A stretch of DNA of 64,000 nucleotides from Glaciozyma antarctica PI12 (GCA_002917775.1 KZ627151.1:260607-324606), one strand, 5' to 3'. Shown: positions 33,784 to 44,908, counted from the first letter of the stretch. Made by a program: numbers and translations. The notes: generated by a model not told the origin, from the sequence alone.

Positions 33784-34604
33784 ATGTCGAAGGGTGAGTG
33801 CACTCTGCTTGCTCGATACAAGGGGACAACGCTGACCGAACCTCTGCTCCTCCTTCCTATCGCCCTACCGCCCTTACGACCCTCCGACGAATCCTTCACC
33901 TCGCCCTCTCCTCGAAACCCCTCACGCCCCTCCACCCGACTCTCCTACTGGCCTCAATCACCCTGCCAGTCGGAGGAAAGCCCCAAGATGTCAAGGCCAA
34001 GGCCGCTAAGAAGGCCGTCCTCAAGGGCACCAACGGTGTTCGCGCGCAAAAGATCCGCACCTCTGTGACCTTCCACCGCCCCAAGGTGCGTCCCACTCTG
34101 CGCTCTACACCCTTTCCCTATCCGCCCCCGACGCCATTCTTCCGCCGCCGCCTTGAAGGATCCCAGCTGACGCAGCAACCCCCGAACGCAGACCCTCTCC
34201 CTCCCCCGCGCTCCCCGTTACCCTCGCAAGTCGATCGTCCATGCCCCTCGCATGGATGCCTACCGCACGATCGTCAACCCTCTCAACACCGAGTCGGCCA
34301 TGAAGAAGATTGAGGAGAACAACACGCTCGTGTTCATTGTCGACATGAAGAGCAACAAGCGCCAGATCAAGGACGCTGTCAAGAAGCTTTACGACGTCAA
34401 GGCGGAGAAGATCAACACCCTCATTCGCCCTGATGGACGGAAGAAGGCGTTTGTGCGTTTGAGCAAGGATGTGGATGCCCTCGACGTTGCCAACAAGGTT
34501 CGTTTTCTCCCTCCCTCCCTCCTTTACTCCTCCCTCTGCCTCCTTTCCCCCTCCCTCCTCTACACTCTAGCTAACCCCATCAAACGCAGATTGGCTTCAT
34601 CTAA
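33784..34604 (+). CDS. RPL25: 60S ribosomal protein uL23 (L23a / Rpl25)
   Basis: Component of the large cytosolic ribosomal subunit near the exit tunnel, the docking site for SRP and NAC. The ATG at 33784 is followed by only ten coding bases before a 178-nt intron; the exon then reads [20 protein letters not shown]. Later blocks are [114 protein letters not shown] and, after a last intron, IGFI before TAA at 34602-34604. About 155 aa, normal for the eukaryotic protein with its basic N-terminal extension. Four exons. An intron very near the start is typical of fungal ribosomal protein genes. Confidence 0.96.
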
Positions 34605-36014
34605 AGCACCCGACGAAACCCCTCTCTCTCGACTCTCCTTCGACTTTTTTCCGGCAGTGCGGACGATTCGGGGGAGGGATGGAGGGCGAGGGCGGAGATG
34701 GGGGAGAGTGGGGGAGGACTATGCGCAATGCGATGGTGTGACCTCATGCAGATCAGAGTGCGAACGCTCGGGGCACGGGGGAGGGGCTGGCGGTTTTTCT
34801 GCTCTGAGGGGCTTGCTGTCGGGGGCGCGCGGACTGCGACGGGCTTTGGGCGGTGGTGGAAGGAGTTGGCAGGGCTTTGGCTGCGGTGTTGGCTCGATGA
34901 GGGTGGACGAGGCGCCGTCTCTGCTCATCTTGCTTCCTTTCGACTCTCCGACCTACCCGCTCCCGTTCTACCGCACTACCTCTCTCCTCCTAGCTGCGTC
35001 CTCTCGCTCGCTCGCATCTCGCTTCAGTCTCCTCGAGACTCGGAACTCACCACCCCGCCCTCGCCCAGTCTCCTCTTATCAACTCACTCGATCACTCGAT
35101 CCCTCATCCTCAGGGATCTGACCAACGACACCCACCTCGAGTCCTTGCAGGCCCCTTCCAGCACCTGCTCAACAACTCTTCCTTCGTACCTCCCACTGTG
35201 ATCTCGCTCGTAACTCCCCACCCTAACACCTCGCTGCGATGCGCGAAGCCTGGTAACTCCCCCGCGTGTGGGCGGGGTGAGGCTCTAGTCTCGCTCGAGG
35301 GACTGCTGTATCAACGGGAATCTCTCTGAAAACGAACGTAGTATAGATCCTGTCCGACCAGAGGCGACTCTGAGCCGAATCTGATCATCATCAGTGAGTC
35401 CCTGTCGCTTCTTCGCTGCTTTCGAGCTCTCGCTGAAACGGGAGTAGGGAATCGTCTTCAGTGCGTCCCTTCCTCCCTTTCTGATGCGCGTTTTGCTGAC
35501 CACTTCTCCCACACAGTCGGTTCTTTCCTCTTCATCCTCCTCGTCGAGAGCTGGAAGCTCGCCAAGCGCGTTTACTTCCGCCGTCAAACCGTCGCGGTCG
35601 ACCCAAACGACCCCGAAGGAACCATGCGCCCCATCTTCGCCGAGTGGAGGACGCTGTCTCTCGCCAAAGGGCACCGGTAACGATGCCACTCAGGTTTAGG
35701 AGGCTGTTGGATTAGAGCGGGGAGGATGGAGAGGAGAGTAATCGCCCTCCTGTTATAGTTCTTTTGCGTCGGAGCGCACCAGATATAGTAGAGTTCCTGC
35801 AGAAAATAATGTAATCGGTCGTAGGCCGCTGTGCTCATAGCTCAGCAAGTCCCAAGCAAGTCTGAGAGGAGCTCGCTGGAACCACCTCGCTGGCGATCAC
35901 CCCACCGAGCTCGCTGGTCCCTCCTTTCGCAACTAGCTAGGAGTTTTTGGGCCTATCGTAGCATCTGCCAATGTACATTGTCAATCTAAAAGTAGACTCG
36001 TAATCCCCTCCACC
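34605..36014. other. intergenic with one gene relic
   Basis: 1.4 kb between uL23 and the 3' end of the RTA1-like gene. Apart from the ATPase-like fragment at 35442-35680, I see no coding signal. 34670-34900 is G/T-rich, and the rest has scattered short frames. Confidence 0.5.
35442..35680 (+). pseudogene. relic C-terminus of a P-type (ENA-like) cation ATPase
   Basis: A well-formed intron (35461-35516: GTGCGT donor, ctgac branch, acacag acceptor) joins GIVF to IGSFLFILLVESWKLAKRVY followed by FRRQTVAVDPNDPEG and a stop at 35678-35680. This resembles the last transmembrane helix and tail of fungal ENA-type sodium pumps, which typically have EWG before the helix and ELWKLxKR after it. The codon just before GIVF is TAG (35445-35447), where a Trp would be expected, and no ATPase domain lies upstream. 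So only the C-terminal end remains. The match is from memory of the family and is short. Confidence 0.4.
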
Positions 36015-37609
36015 CTACGCGGCGTACTCCTGCGACCTCCCTTTGACCAACTCAAACCCCTCCTTCTCCGCGGGCTTCCCGTCTCCAACGAACCTCGTAG
36101 GCCAAATAAAGACGTAGACCGCCATGGCGAGGAACAAGGGGATGCTGTCAAACAGGTAGAAGAAGGCTTCGTGCGTGCGAAGGTAGCCATCGTAGCTGCG
36201 AGGGAGGGATGAGCGATCGATTCTCGTGCAAGCGAGGAATGGACGAACCCTTGAGCGTACTCGACGATACGGAAAGCGCCGCGGACGATGATTCCAATGC
36301 AGGAGTAGCAGACCTGCGGAGTAACGATCAGCTGCGTTTATCTGGAGAGCGAAGCGAGGGGGGGGACGAACGGCGAAGTAGAGCACCTTCCAGTCCTCGA
36401 TCGCAGTCGTCGCCCAGAACTTGAGGAGGCTAGGTTCGGGGATGTAGGGCTTCGGGAGAGACCAGCTGTTGGGGTATCGGGAACGACTGGAACGTAGTCG
36501 TCAGTATCCGCGAGGGAGGATTGGGGGAGGAACGCACACTCGGAGACCGAAAACGAGCAGAACCATCGTGAATAGCAAGAACGATACGAGCTGGAGGACG
36601 AGACCGACCAAAGCAACCTATGGGATCAGAGGCGTGAGCTTGAAGCTTGGTGGTGCGGGGAGAGAAGAGGCAGCGAACCTTTTGGCCGATCAGCGCGATG
36701 TTGCCGCCTTTCGCAGAGGTTCCTCCGCCAGTCGCTTGGATCCAGAAAGTTACGCTGGAGAAACGAGTCAGAAGTGAATGGAAACGGCTTTGAGAGCTAC
36801 GCACACGTCGGAAATGACAAAGATCTTCACCAGCTTGCGCGGGGAGAGCAGGAGGCAGTCCTCCGCAATGTCGTGCCCCAGCCGAGCAGAGATTCGCGTG
36901 AGGAGCACGTAGTCGGCGGCGAGAAATGCGCAAGGCTGTAGGAAAAGGTGGTCAGAAGGAAGCTGCACTGCGGGAAGAATTGCGTACGGAGAGGAGGATG
37001 AACTGTGGGAGTGAAGGTCAGCAAGGACTCGCTGCAATATCTCCTTGGTTCTCACAAGCTGCTCGATGATGTACACCATCAAGGAATACGGCTGCTGTCG
37101 CACAATGATCCGCATGATAAATCCCACCGTCATGGCTGGGAAGAGGCGCCGTCAGCGAAGCGAACCTGCGAGGATCGATTCCTCTCCTCGACGCACCTGT
37201 GGTTCCGATACAGAGCACGAGCATGAATTTTCGACCCATCCTTGCGATATCTAGAGGTCCCTCAGCTATCAACTTCCCTCCTTCACACTGGACTCAATCG
37301 AGGCCTACGAATCCACTGAATCAACGCGAGCGTCCCAAAACAAACCAGCGCGATCAGTGCTGGGATGAGCGTCGGAATGTGTCCTGCACTAAGGATCCGT
37401 AGTCTATCAGCTCGTTGTCCTCCTCCGTTGAGAGGAAGCGGCGCACATTGGCTCCTTGGGCAGTCCTGTCTCGGGATCAATCTTGCAAGGAGCGGAGGTT
37501 AGCTTGAGCCGAGGTTCGGGAAGCTGATAGAACGCACGGGAGTTACAGCTGCGACCACAGCTTTTGTGGTTGCTAGGAGCGCCAGGAGGAGCGTTGCGGT
37601 CGAAGGCAT
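36015..37609 (-). CDS. RTA1-family (lipid-translocating exporter-like) seven-TM protein
   Basis: Plasma-membrane family that includes yeast Rsb1 (sphingoid long-chain base export), Rta1 and Rtm1 (stress and drug resistance). The ATG at 37609 starts MPSTATLLLALLATTKAVVA, a cleavable-looking signal. Seven hydrophobic helices follow: HIPTLIPALIALVCFGTLAL; FMLVLCIGTTAMTVGFIM; then YSLMVYIIEQLFIL with PCAFLAADYVLLTRISARLG, the RTA1 hallmark region; VKIFVISDVVTFWIQATGGG; LVGLVLQLVSFLLFTMVLLV; VLYFAVCYSCIGIIVRGAFR with IVEYAQGYDGYL; and EAFFYLFDSIPLFLAMAVYV. The sequence D-x-x-x-F-x-x-Q-x-x-GGG and the R-x-x-E-Y-x-x-G stretch are family marks. About 330 aa, many short introns, end …GRSQEYAA. Given two LCB2 genes in the same window, a sphingoid-base exporter role is an attractive but unproven link. 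Confidence 0.85.
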
Positions 37610-38077
37610 CGTTTGGGTGAGGAGGAGTCGAACTTGGGAGGGGTTGGGGGGTCGATCAGGCAGGCTGTAGGGATGCGGAAGAGGGAATAGCGGTGTTCAG
37701 GAAGAGAAGCAGACATCTCGTATCATTAAGCTCCCTTTCGAGCAGCGAGGCGGGAGTTGAGTAACTCGCGAGCGGGAGGAGGCCAAGTAGCGAGATCAGC
37801 GGGGGGAGGTAGCGAACCAGCGCTTGACGCTCCGACGGGCTGTGATCGATAGGGCTGTGTACTTGTTCCCGTCTAAATCCGTCAACAACAAGCAGTGCGA
37901 CTCGGGAGGGAGAGGAGGGAGGGAGATAACAGGTGTCCAAATATCGCAGCCTACTTTTTTAGGCTGCTACTTTGCCGGGATCGCAAGGAACAGAGGAGCT
38001 CTTTCTTCTCCTTCTTCCAAGTCCTCTGCTCTTCTTCGCTCTGCTCTGCTCAACGGCGTATACGTAGCTATAGCACA
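37610..38077. other. divergent promoter region
   Basis: 467 bp between the RTA1-like gene and the Zn2Cys6 factor. The right part (37970-38060) is C/T-rich like a 5' UTR or promoter. No gene or tRNA seen. Confidence 0.5.
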
Positions 38078-40989
38078 AGTGAGTGACTTGGTCCAACAAG
38101 CTCTCCTCCCCTCCCCAAGCTGGACCTCACTCCGCTCTTCGCGCGCAATCTCCGCCGCGCAGCAACTTACTAACCTCGAGAGCAGTGGACTCCTCTTGGC
38201 TGCCAATCGCCTCCACTTCGAACCTCCCCATCCCACGAATCTCCGCCGCCAGCACCGACTCCTCCCCAGCTAGCCCAGCTGCAGACTCCGACCTGCTCAT
38301 CGACAAGTCGAGCGGAAGCTGGCAAGGATCACCTGAGGACGATGGATCTGGTGAGGACGACACGCGCAAGAAGAAGAAGAGGAAGAAGCTTCCTGCGTGA
38401 GTGCGAGCTCGCTTGCCTTCTCGTTCGCGAGTACTAACCCCTACGAGGACAGATGCGATACCTGCAAGCTTCGTCGGGTGCTCTGCAACCCTCAACTTCC
38501 GCCCGCTAGCTGCTCCAGATGTCTGGAAAAAGGAATCGCGTGAGTCGCCGCTCAGAGGGTCGAATTCCTGCGAAACTGCGGAAGCGGCGACGCAGACTTG
38601 CTCATCTTCGTGATTTTGCAGCTGCACCACCACTCCTGTCGTCCGCAAGAAGCCCGTCAACCGCACTGGAAAGCGCATTGAGCAAGCAAGGTACGCCAGC
38701 GTTCCTTTCTTTGCTGACGTCTGCTGACGAGGCCCAATACCGCAGAGCAACCTTCGGATCCGCGGAAGTCGTCAAGGGACCTTCAACTTCTGTCGTCCTC
38801 TCCGCCGTATCCCGAATGAATCCAATCACGCTGTTCAGGCCCAGCATCTCTTTGACCGATGTCGACAGCCGACTAGGGAGCTCGGAGCTGACTGGGGAGC
38901 TAACTGCCCATCTTCTCGACCGTGCGTACTCTTTGGCTTGCAGCAAACTTGGGCTGATCACCACTGCCACTTTCCAGTATTTCATCAGCTCCCACAATCC
39001 TGGCTCCCTTTCTTCCTTCGCGGCCGCGTACCCCGCAATTTTGATGCCGCAGGACGCCGTCTCAGCGCGCTTCCTCCTCAATCACAGGTGAGCGTTCCAC
39101 TCGTCTCAAAGCTAGTTCGCTAACTCGTTCTTCCAGGTTCTAATCCACACCATCATGGCTCTCACCTGCCGCCTTTCCTCCCACCCTCTCCTCCTCGGCC
39201 CAGGCCCGCTCCCACCAGCGCTGGAAGCGCTCACGCCACAAGCCCTAGCTACGAACCCCGACCTTCGTGAGTACGGCCTCAGGCGGAACGCCGCGTGCGA
39301 GCAGCTTCGGGAGAACGCCGTTCGCATGGCGTGGGAGAATGGTACCTTGGTCGATGCGGAGGAAGACAGCATGGCTTCCTGCTTCTTGCTTGAGGTTTTG
39401 GAGATTCGTGAGTCCTTTGAGCACCAAGTTCGCGCAGGAAGCTCTGGCTGATGAGGAACGCAGAAAATGAGGCGAAGGGAGGGAGATCGTACGGCGCTGC
39501 GTTCGCTTCGCACGTGCGAGCGCTTTTGGAGGACGCAGGCGATGGAGGTCAGGAGATCTCCAACCTCGGGCGGGGGTGGTCTTCAGTGCTTGTAAGCGAG
39601 GGTGGTTTGAGGTCCGTGGGCGAGCAGAACTGAAAATTCTGGTCGCGCAGATGTGGGAGGCGCTCAACGCGATGAGTCTTGGTCGAGCAGCACAGCTGTG
39701 AGTCGTCGACTTCGCTTGCCCATGGGAAGCTCCTGCTGAACTGCATTCCTCCAGCACGATCGACGACGACTACCTCCTCTGCGGAGAAGCTCCAACTTCG
39801 CTCGACGAAGCCGTTCTCGACACCACGGAGCCTCTCAACATCGACCGCGTCAACGTCGAGGACTGGTCTCACTTTGGGTACCTCTTTCGCCCCATGAGAC
39901 CTTGTGCGTCCAGCTTTCTCCCTCCTGCCTCTCCTTGCTGATCCCGATTGCAATAGTCACGTTCTACACGGCTCGGCTCGCCAGCGAGTGCTCAGATCGT
40001 CTTACGGGCAGTAAGTTGGCATCGTCCGTCTTCCCAAAACCTGCTTAACCAGTCTCTTCGCAGTCAAGAGCCGTCGCCAGCCACTCGACGAGCGATTCCT
40101 GTTCAAATTCAGCACGGAGCTCGATCAGCTCCTCCACCTCTGTTCCGTCTTCGAACAACGCATCGCCCTCGTCTTCTCTACCTCCGGCGAGCCCACCATC
40201 CTCCATCTCCCTCCTCTCTTCCGCGAGAACCGCTGGGATTACCTCCTGACGGCATCCCTCTATGCGTTGCGGCTCGCATGGTGCTCTCTCTCCCTCCCCG
40301 TCTACACCAACCTCCGCCAACGCATCGATGGGCTCAAGGAAGGGACTTCCGAGTCATTGCCTGAGCGACGTCGCCTCTCGGAGCGATACGAGTTCCTCCT
40401 CAAGCCCATTTATCGATCGACGTTGAAAGCGGCGAGAATGATGGCAAAGCTCTTGCACAATGCGCCGTCGTTGCCGTTCTTGAATTGCTGGCCGTACGCG
40501 AAGATTGAGCAGTGGGTTGTGATCTTGCTTGAGGCGAAGACCGTTGAGGAGGGTGGGGAGGGGATCACGAGGGCGGAGAAGCTTGTCGAGCTTGGCTGGT
40601 GGGTACTTTCTCCTGCGGAAAGAGCAAGTGGAACTGATATGTTTTCGCTCTTCAGGATGCTCAGCACGCTCAAAAAGATGGGATGGTCGTGGCCTCAAGA
40701 TCAACAACTCATATCGTCTCTCGAATTCGCACTCCTCAATCTCCAGCTCAGCTCAATCGAGGCTTCCACCACCCCTTCCTTCCACCTCGACTCCTCTCTA
40801 CCCTCCTCCTCAATCGACTACAGCGCACTCTACGCCCTCGGGGCTCCTCCGACTCTCCAGACGCCATTCGACTTGGAGACGCTCTTTGCAGCACCCTTGT
40901 TTGGCGCGCAAGGAGTTGGAGATGCGATGCGGGATGTGTTTGGAGCTGTTGAGATGCAGGGCGGGAAGCAGGACTGGATACCGATGTAG
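38078..40989 (+). CDS. Zn2Cys6 fungal transcription factor
   Basis: Nuclear regulator with an N-terminal binuclear zinc cluster. No ATG is available in frame on a single exon. Splicing the intron 38079-38185 (GTGAGT donor, acttactaacc branch, agcag acceptor) joins A at 38078 to TG at 38186 and gives ATG GAC TCC, MDSSWLPIASTSNLPIP. The next exons read DDTRKKKKRKKLPACDTCKL, RRVLCNPQLPPASCSRCLEK and GIACTTTPVVRKKPVNRTGK, so all six Cys are present with a basic flank. The long C-terminal regulatory region includes NPITLFRPSISLTDVDSRLG, LAAKYPAILMPQDAVSARFL-like VSARFLLNHR, MALTCRLSSHPLLL, MWEALNAMSLGRAAQL and RSTLKAARMMAKLLHNAP. It ends VEMQGGKQDWIPM. About 750 aa. The target pathway is unknown. 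Confidence 0.85.
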
Positions 40990-41074
40990 GGTTGGAGTTC
41001 GATGGACCTCGGGAGATTGGCGAGCGGCCGTTGAACTTCCAGCATTCCCTTGGGTTCTGCTTGACGCCTTCCTG

Positions 41075-41302
41075 TTACCGCTCGGCGTTCCGGGGCTTTG
41101 CGACGCTGACGCTGCTCCGATCCATACGAGCGTCGCCTGGAAAGGGCTCCGTCCGGAACTTGGTCGCCCACAGCGAGCGCGAGTACGTCTCGTCCTCCTG
41201 GAAGGGAGTTGACTGCTGCGTGCGTGCGCTCGCGACGGGGGCGAGAAGCTTCGTGCGGAGGCCAATGTAGGTGGGTATCGACCCGAGGATGACTTGCGAC
41301 AT
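41075..41302 (-). CDS. small hypothetical protein (about 75 aa)
   Basis: The ATG at 41302 follows a pyrimidine-rich leader and gives MSQVILGSIPTYIGLRTKLL, APVASARTQQSTPFQEDETY and SRSLWATKFRTEPFPG, ending with TAA at 41075. Codon third positions are strongly C/G like the sure genes, and no intron is needed. The N-terminal amphipathic or hydrophobic stretch could be a membrane or mitochondrial signal. Not recognised. It converges on the Zn2Cys6 gene with 85 bp between stops. It could also be a chance frame. Confidence 0.4.
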   Translation of the reverse strand: MSQVILGSIPTYIGLRTKLLAPVASARTQQSTPFQEDETYSRSLWATKFRTEPFPGDARMDRSSVSVAKPRNAER

Positions 41303-42042
41303 CTCCAAACAAATAAGGAGTGGAGTGAGAGCTGCTTAGAAAGCGCTCAGAATGAAGGGAGAGGAGATGCGAAAAAGTAACCCAGGCGCGAGGACGCTTA
41401 CATTGGAGGCTGGACGAGAATAACAGCCAGACGTGAGGGGAGCGAGACGAGCGAGACGACGCGTCGAGCAAGAGGAGATAACGCGCGTTTGGCAGACTCG
41501 CGGAGACTATGATCCTCTCCGGCTGGAATTATGGCAGAGAAGTTCGCGACGGGCCTTTGTGAAAGAGGGAAACGCGAACGCAGATGGTCGGGATCAAGAG
41601 GAGTGGGTGATGGAGCGTTTTAGACGTGACTTTGAGGATTCTGAAGTGGTGTGGGTAGTTCCCTTCTTTCTAGGATCAGTCCAGGGCCCAGAGCAGGAAG
41701 GAAAAGGCGGAAGGAACGAAGAGGAGAGAGAAAGGAAAGAGGAAAGCGAAACTCGTGACCTTAACGCGCCTTTTGGCCCAAGCCTTTGAAAATTAAATTA
41801 AACTAAATTCGATTCACTCGAGTCTACTCTAGTCCCCTCCCCTCTTCTGACAGGTCTTGAACAGGGCTCAAGTCGACCACCCTCCCTTCGAACAACCTCA
41901 ATCACCGCCTCTCCCGCCGAGTCCCTTTCTCTCCTTCAAAACAGTCACCCCCTAGTGTTCTCTCCCCCTCAGGCCTCAGCGCCTCACCACTCTTCACTCC
42001 TCTCAGCCTCGCGTCCACCTTCCTCCACCCCTTTCTCTACTC
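41303..42042. other. intergenic/promoter region of the cyclin gene
   Basis: 740 bp. The part next to the cyclin start (41800-42040) is A/T-richer, then very C/T-rich, typical of promoters and 5' leaders here. A purine-rich open frame at 41433-41789 has no supporting features. Confidence 0.5.
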
Positions 42043-44239
42043 ATGGCTGTACGTATATTCTACTCGGGTAGAACCCAGCGCGAGTCAATCACTGACTTGA
42101 AACCTCACTCCACGCCTCACTCAACAAACAACTCACCATCACACTCCCTCTTTCCATCACTCTCCCCCCCACAGACCCGAAGAACGACCAGGCGCTCAGC
42201 CACAGCATCGGGCAACGAAAACGACCTCGCGGCGAGGGGAGCGGCACCGTCACTCGCGGGCGCGGCAGGGAAGAAGGTTGTGACGGCGACCAAGGTGGCG
42301 ACTAGGTCCAAGCCTGCAGTTGTCATCACCAAGGTTCGTACTCTTGCCTTCTGGTTTTCTTTCCCCATCACTCTCTTTCACCCGAGTGGGAGGAGGGACC
42401 GCCGCGCGTCGGATGTGACCATCGCTCGAAAAACAACAAGCTAACCCAATCTTCCCTCCTTTCCTCTCCTCGTAGACCGCCAACCCTACGACCACCACGA
42501 CCGCTGCGACTCGCAAGCGCTTCGCTTTCGCCGACGTGACGAACGGGACCAAGGGCGCAAAGGGTTCTACCTCGTCCGCAGTCACCAAGAAGCCGACGGT
42601 CGCCTCCTCGACGACGACCCGCCGCACGATCCGCACGCGCTCTTCCACTGGTGGCGCTGCTTCCGAAGAGCCCGAACCAAAGGAGGAGGAAGAGGAGAAG
42701 GAAAAAGACGGACGAGAACGCCATGGTCCTCGATCACGACCCTGCCCCCGCTCCCGCCCCGCGTCAAATCAAGTCCCTCCGCAAGCCCGCCGCCGCCACC
42801 ACCTCCCGCACCGCGCTCGGGAACAAGTCGACGAACAGCGCTGCGCCGATCCCGACGACCGCTCGCGCGTCGGCCAAGCCTGGCGTGGCGGCGCGACTTT
42901 CGACGACGGAGAAGGCGCGCGTGAGGAGGGAGAGGGCGCAGAAGGAGGTCGAGCGCGCTGAGAAGGAACTGGCCGAGGCGCAGGAGGAGGAGGAACGTTT
43001 GTCGAGGAGGGCGAAGAAGCCCAAGACGAGCGAGCCCGATTTCGTCTACGATTAGGACTATGACGAGGATGTCGAGGATGAGATTGCTGCGGATGTCAAG
43101 GCGGGAGGCAGGGACGAGGGATGGGATGACTTGGACGATGGAGATGAGGAGGACCCGCTCATGGTCGCTGCTTACGTCGTCGAGGTTTACGAGTACCTTC
43201 GCGAGCTCGAGGTACGTTCTTTCGTGCTCTCATCACGTCGACGGTGGCTCACGTTCGATCGCAGCTCACGACGATGCCCGACCCGGACTACATGTCGAAC
43301 CAGAACGAGGTGACGTGGAAGATGCGCGGGATCCTTGTCGACTGGCTCGTCGAGATCCACACCAAGTTCCGTCTTCTCCCCGAAACCATCTTCCTCGCCG
43401 TCAACATCATCGACCGCTTCCTCTCCCAGCGCGTCGTCTCGCTCGTCAAGCTTCAACTCGTCGGCGTTACCGCCCTCTTTGTCGCTAGCAAGTACGAGGA
43501 GGTCGTCTGCCCTTCCGTCTCCAACTTTCTCTACATGACCGACGGCGGGTACCAGGACGACGAGATCCTCAAAGCCGAGCGCTACATCCTCAACATGATC
43601 GGTGCGTTCCTCCGCTCCTCGTCGCGTCCGTGATCAAAGCTGACGACGACGACTAGACTTCAACCTCTCGTACCCCAACCCTATCAACTTCCTCCGCCGT
43701 ATCTCCAAGGCCGACGGCTACGACATTCAGAGCAGGACGATGGCCAAGTACCTCATGGAGATTAGCATCGTCGACCACAAGTTCATGGGCGTCACGCCTT
43801 CTCTCATCGCCGCCGCTGGGAACTGGCTCGCTAGGCGCGTCCTCGGCAAAGGAGCCTGGGTACGTTCCACAGTTCTTCTCTCCCCTCGCGATCCGCCCGT
43901 CGAACTCGCCGCTAACGCCGCGCACAGGACGCCAACCTCGTTCACTACTCGGGCTACACGGAGGAAGAGCTCAAGCCCGCCGCTCAGCTCATGCTCGACT
44001 ACGTCGTCCGCAACTCGACCCTCGCAACCAACGCTGGAAACCCTCTTCAGACCGAAGCTCCCGCCAACGAAGCCGAGCACCCTAACTTCACCAAGAAGTA
44101 CGCCGCCAAGAAGGTTCGTCTTCCCTCTCCTTGCTTTCGTTGAGTGGGGGCTGATTCCCATGAGCAGTTCTTCCGCGCTTCTACCGCCGTTCAGAAATGG
44201 GCCGAGGCCGAGTTCCGACGCGGTCCCGCTATCCTCTAA
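42043..44239 (+). CDS. mitotic B-type cyclin, with two reading breaks in the N-terminal region as assembled
   Basis: Activating subunit of Cdk1 for G2/M. ATGGCT is followed at once by an intron; the next exon reads TRRTTRRSATASGNEND. A degron-like RKRFAFADVTNG follows; it has the D-box layout R-x-x-[L]-x-x-x-V-T-N but Phe at the Leu position. The cyclin box is complete: WDDLDDGDEEDPLMVAAYVV, EVYEYLRELE, MSNQNEVTWKMRGILVDWLV, EIHTKFRLLPETIFLAVNII, DRFLSQRVVSLVKLQLVGVT, ALFVASKYEEVVCPSVSNFL and the C-terminal fold MAKYLMEISIVDHKFMGVTP, with …RGPAIL before TAA at 44237-44239. Two breaks lie before the box: a frame change at the A5 run 42702-42706 (…EEEEEKEK into TDENAMVLDHD), and an in-frame TAG at 43053-43055 between SEPDFVYD and DYDEDVEDE. 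No intron explains either. In an essential gene this suggests base-call errors, though a pseudogene or second copy is possible. Confidence 0.88.
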
Positions 44240-44359
44240 GCGCGTTTCAAGCCATACCCTATGCATCCCTACTCTCCCATGTCCACTACCTCGCTTTGCT
44301 CTCCACCATCCTATCATTACTTTCAGATCTACTTTCGACGACGCTACCCCTTCGTTAAA

Positions 44360-44373
44360 CCCCCCCCCCCCCC
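44360..44373. repeat. C14 homopolymer
   Basis: Fourteen consecutive C in the 3' region of the cyclin gene, prone to length error in assembly. Confidence 0.9.
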
Positions 44374-44714
44374 TTCCTACCCCACCACCGTTTTTCGTTT
44401 TCGTAGCTCCCTTGTGAGGGCGTTGAGCCCTTCTTTACTTTGGCTAATGCAGCCTATTTGGCGTCGTCGATATATGTGGTGCTGTGCGAGAGCGGAGAGC
44501 GGAGGGTTCGCGCGCGAGGGAGAGGGGGGAGAACGAGAGAGGGAGGGAGGGAAGAAGGAGAGAGGGAGGGAGGGGGACAAGGGAGGGAGGGGTCGCGGGA
44601 AGAGTGGCGGCGCTGCAGTCCTCAGGCTCGACAGGCACGTGCAGGACTTGAAACGCCAGTCGAGCGACGAGCTTTGCTGGGTTAGTTCGCCCCGCTTCGG
44701 CGAGGGAGGGGGCG

Positions 44715-44908
44715 CTCGGTAGCGAGGCTCGCTTCGCACGGGGTGGTGCGGCTCCGCTTTCGGCGCTGGAATTTACAGTGCATGGTTCTGACTCTCTGTT
44801 GGGAAGCGCGTCCTTCAGGAGTTAAACTGCTTCGGGAGCGAACAATCCTCGAGCGCAGACGGGAGCAGGGAAAGGAGGTCGCGTCTCGGTAGCGAGGGCC
44901 GCTTCGCA
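44715..44908. repeat. pair of diverged direct repeats, period about 170 bp
   Basis: CTCGGTAGCGAGG followed by CTCGCTTCGCA at 44715-44738 recurs at 44885-44908 with two changes (22 of 24 identical). Flanking sequence is also loosely similar (GGTGCGGCTCCGC versus GGCGCACCGC), which suggests an old tandem duplication. Confidence 0.5.

Noticed and set aside
34605-35121. Plus-strand frame continuing from uL23 to 35121
   Set aside because: It is read-through of the final uL23 intron and 3' UTR. The real end is IGFI-TAA after splicing.
37620-37640. B-box-like AAGTTCGACTCC on the minus strand
   Set aside because: No A-box at the right spacing, and it lies in the 5' leader of the RTA1-like gene.
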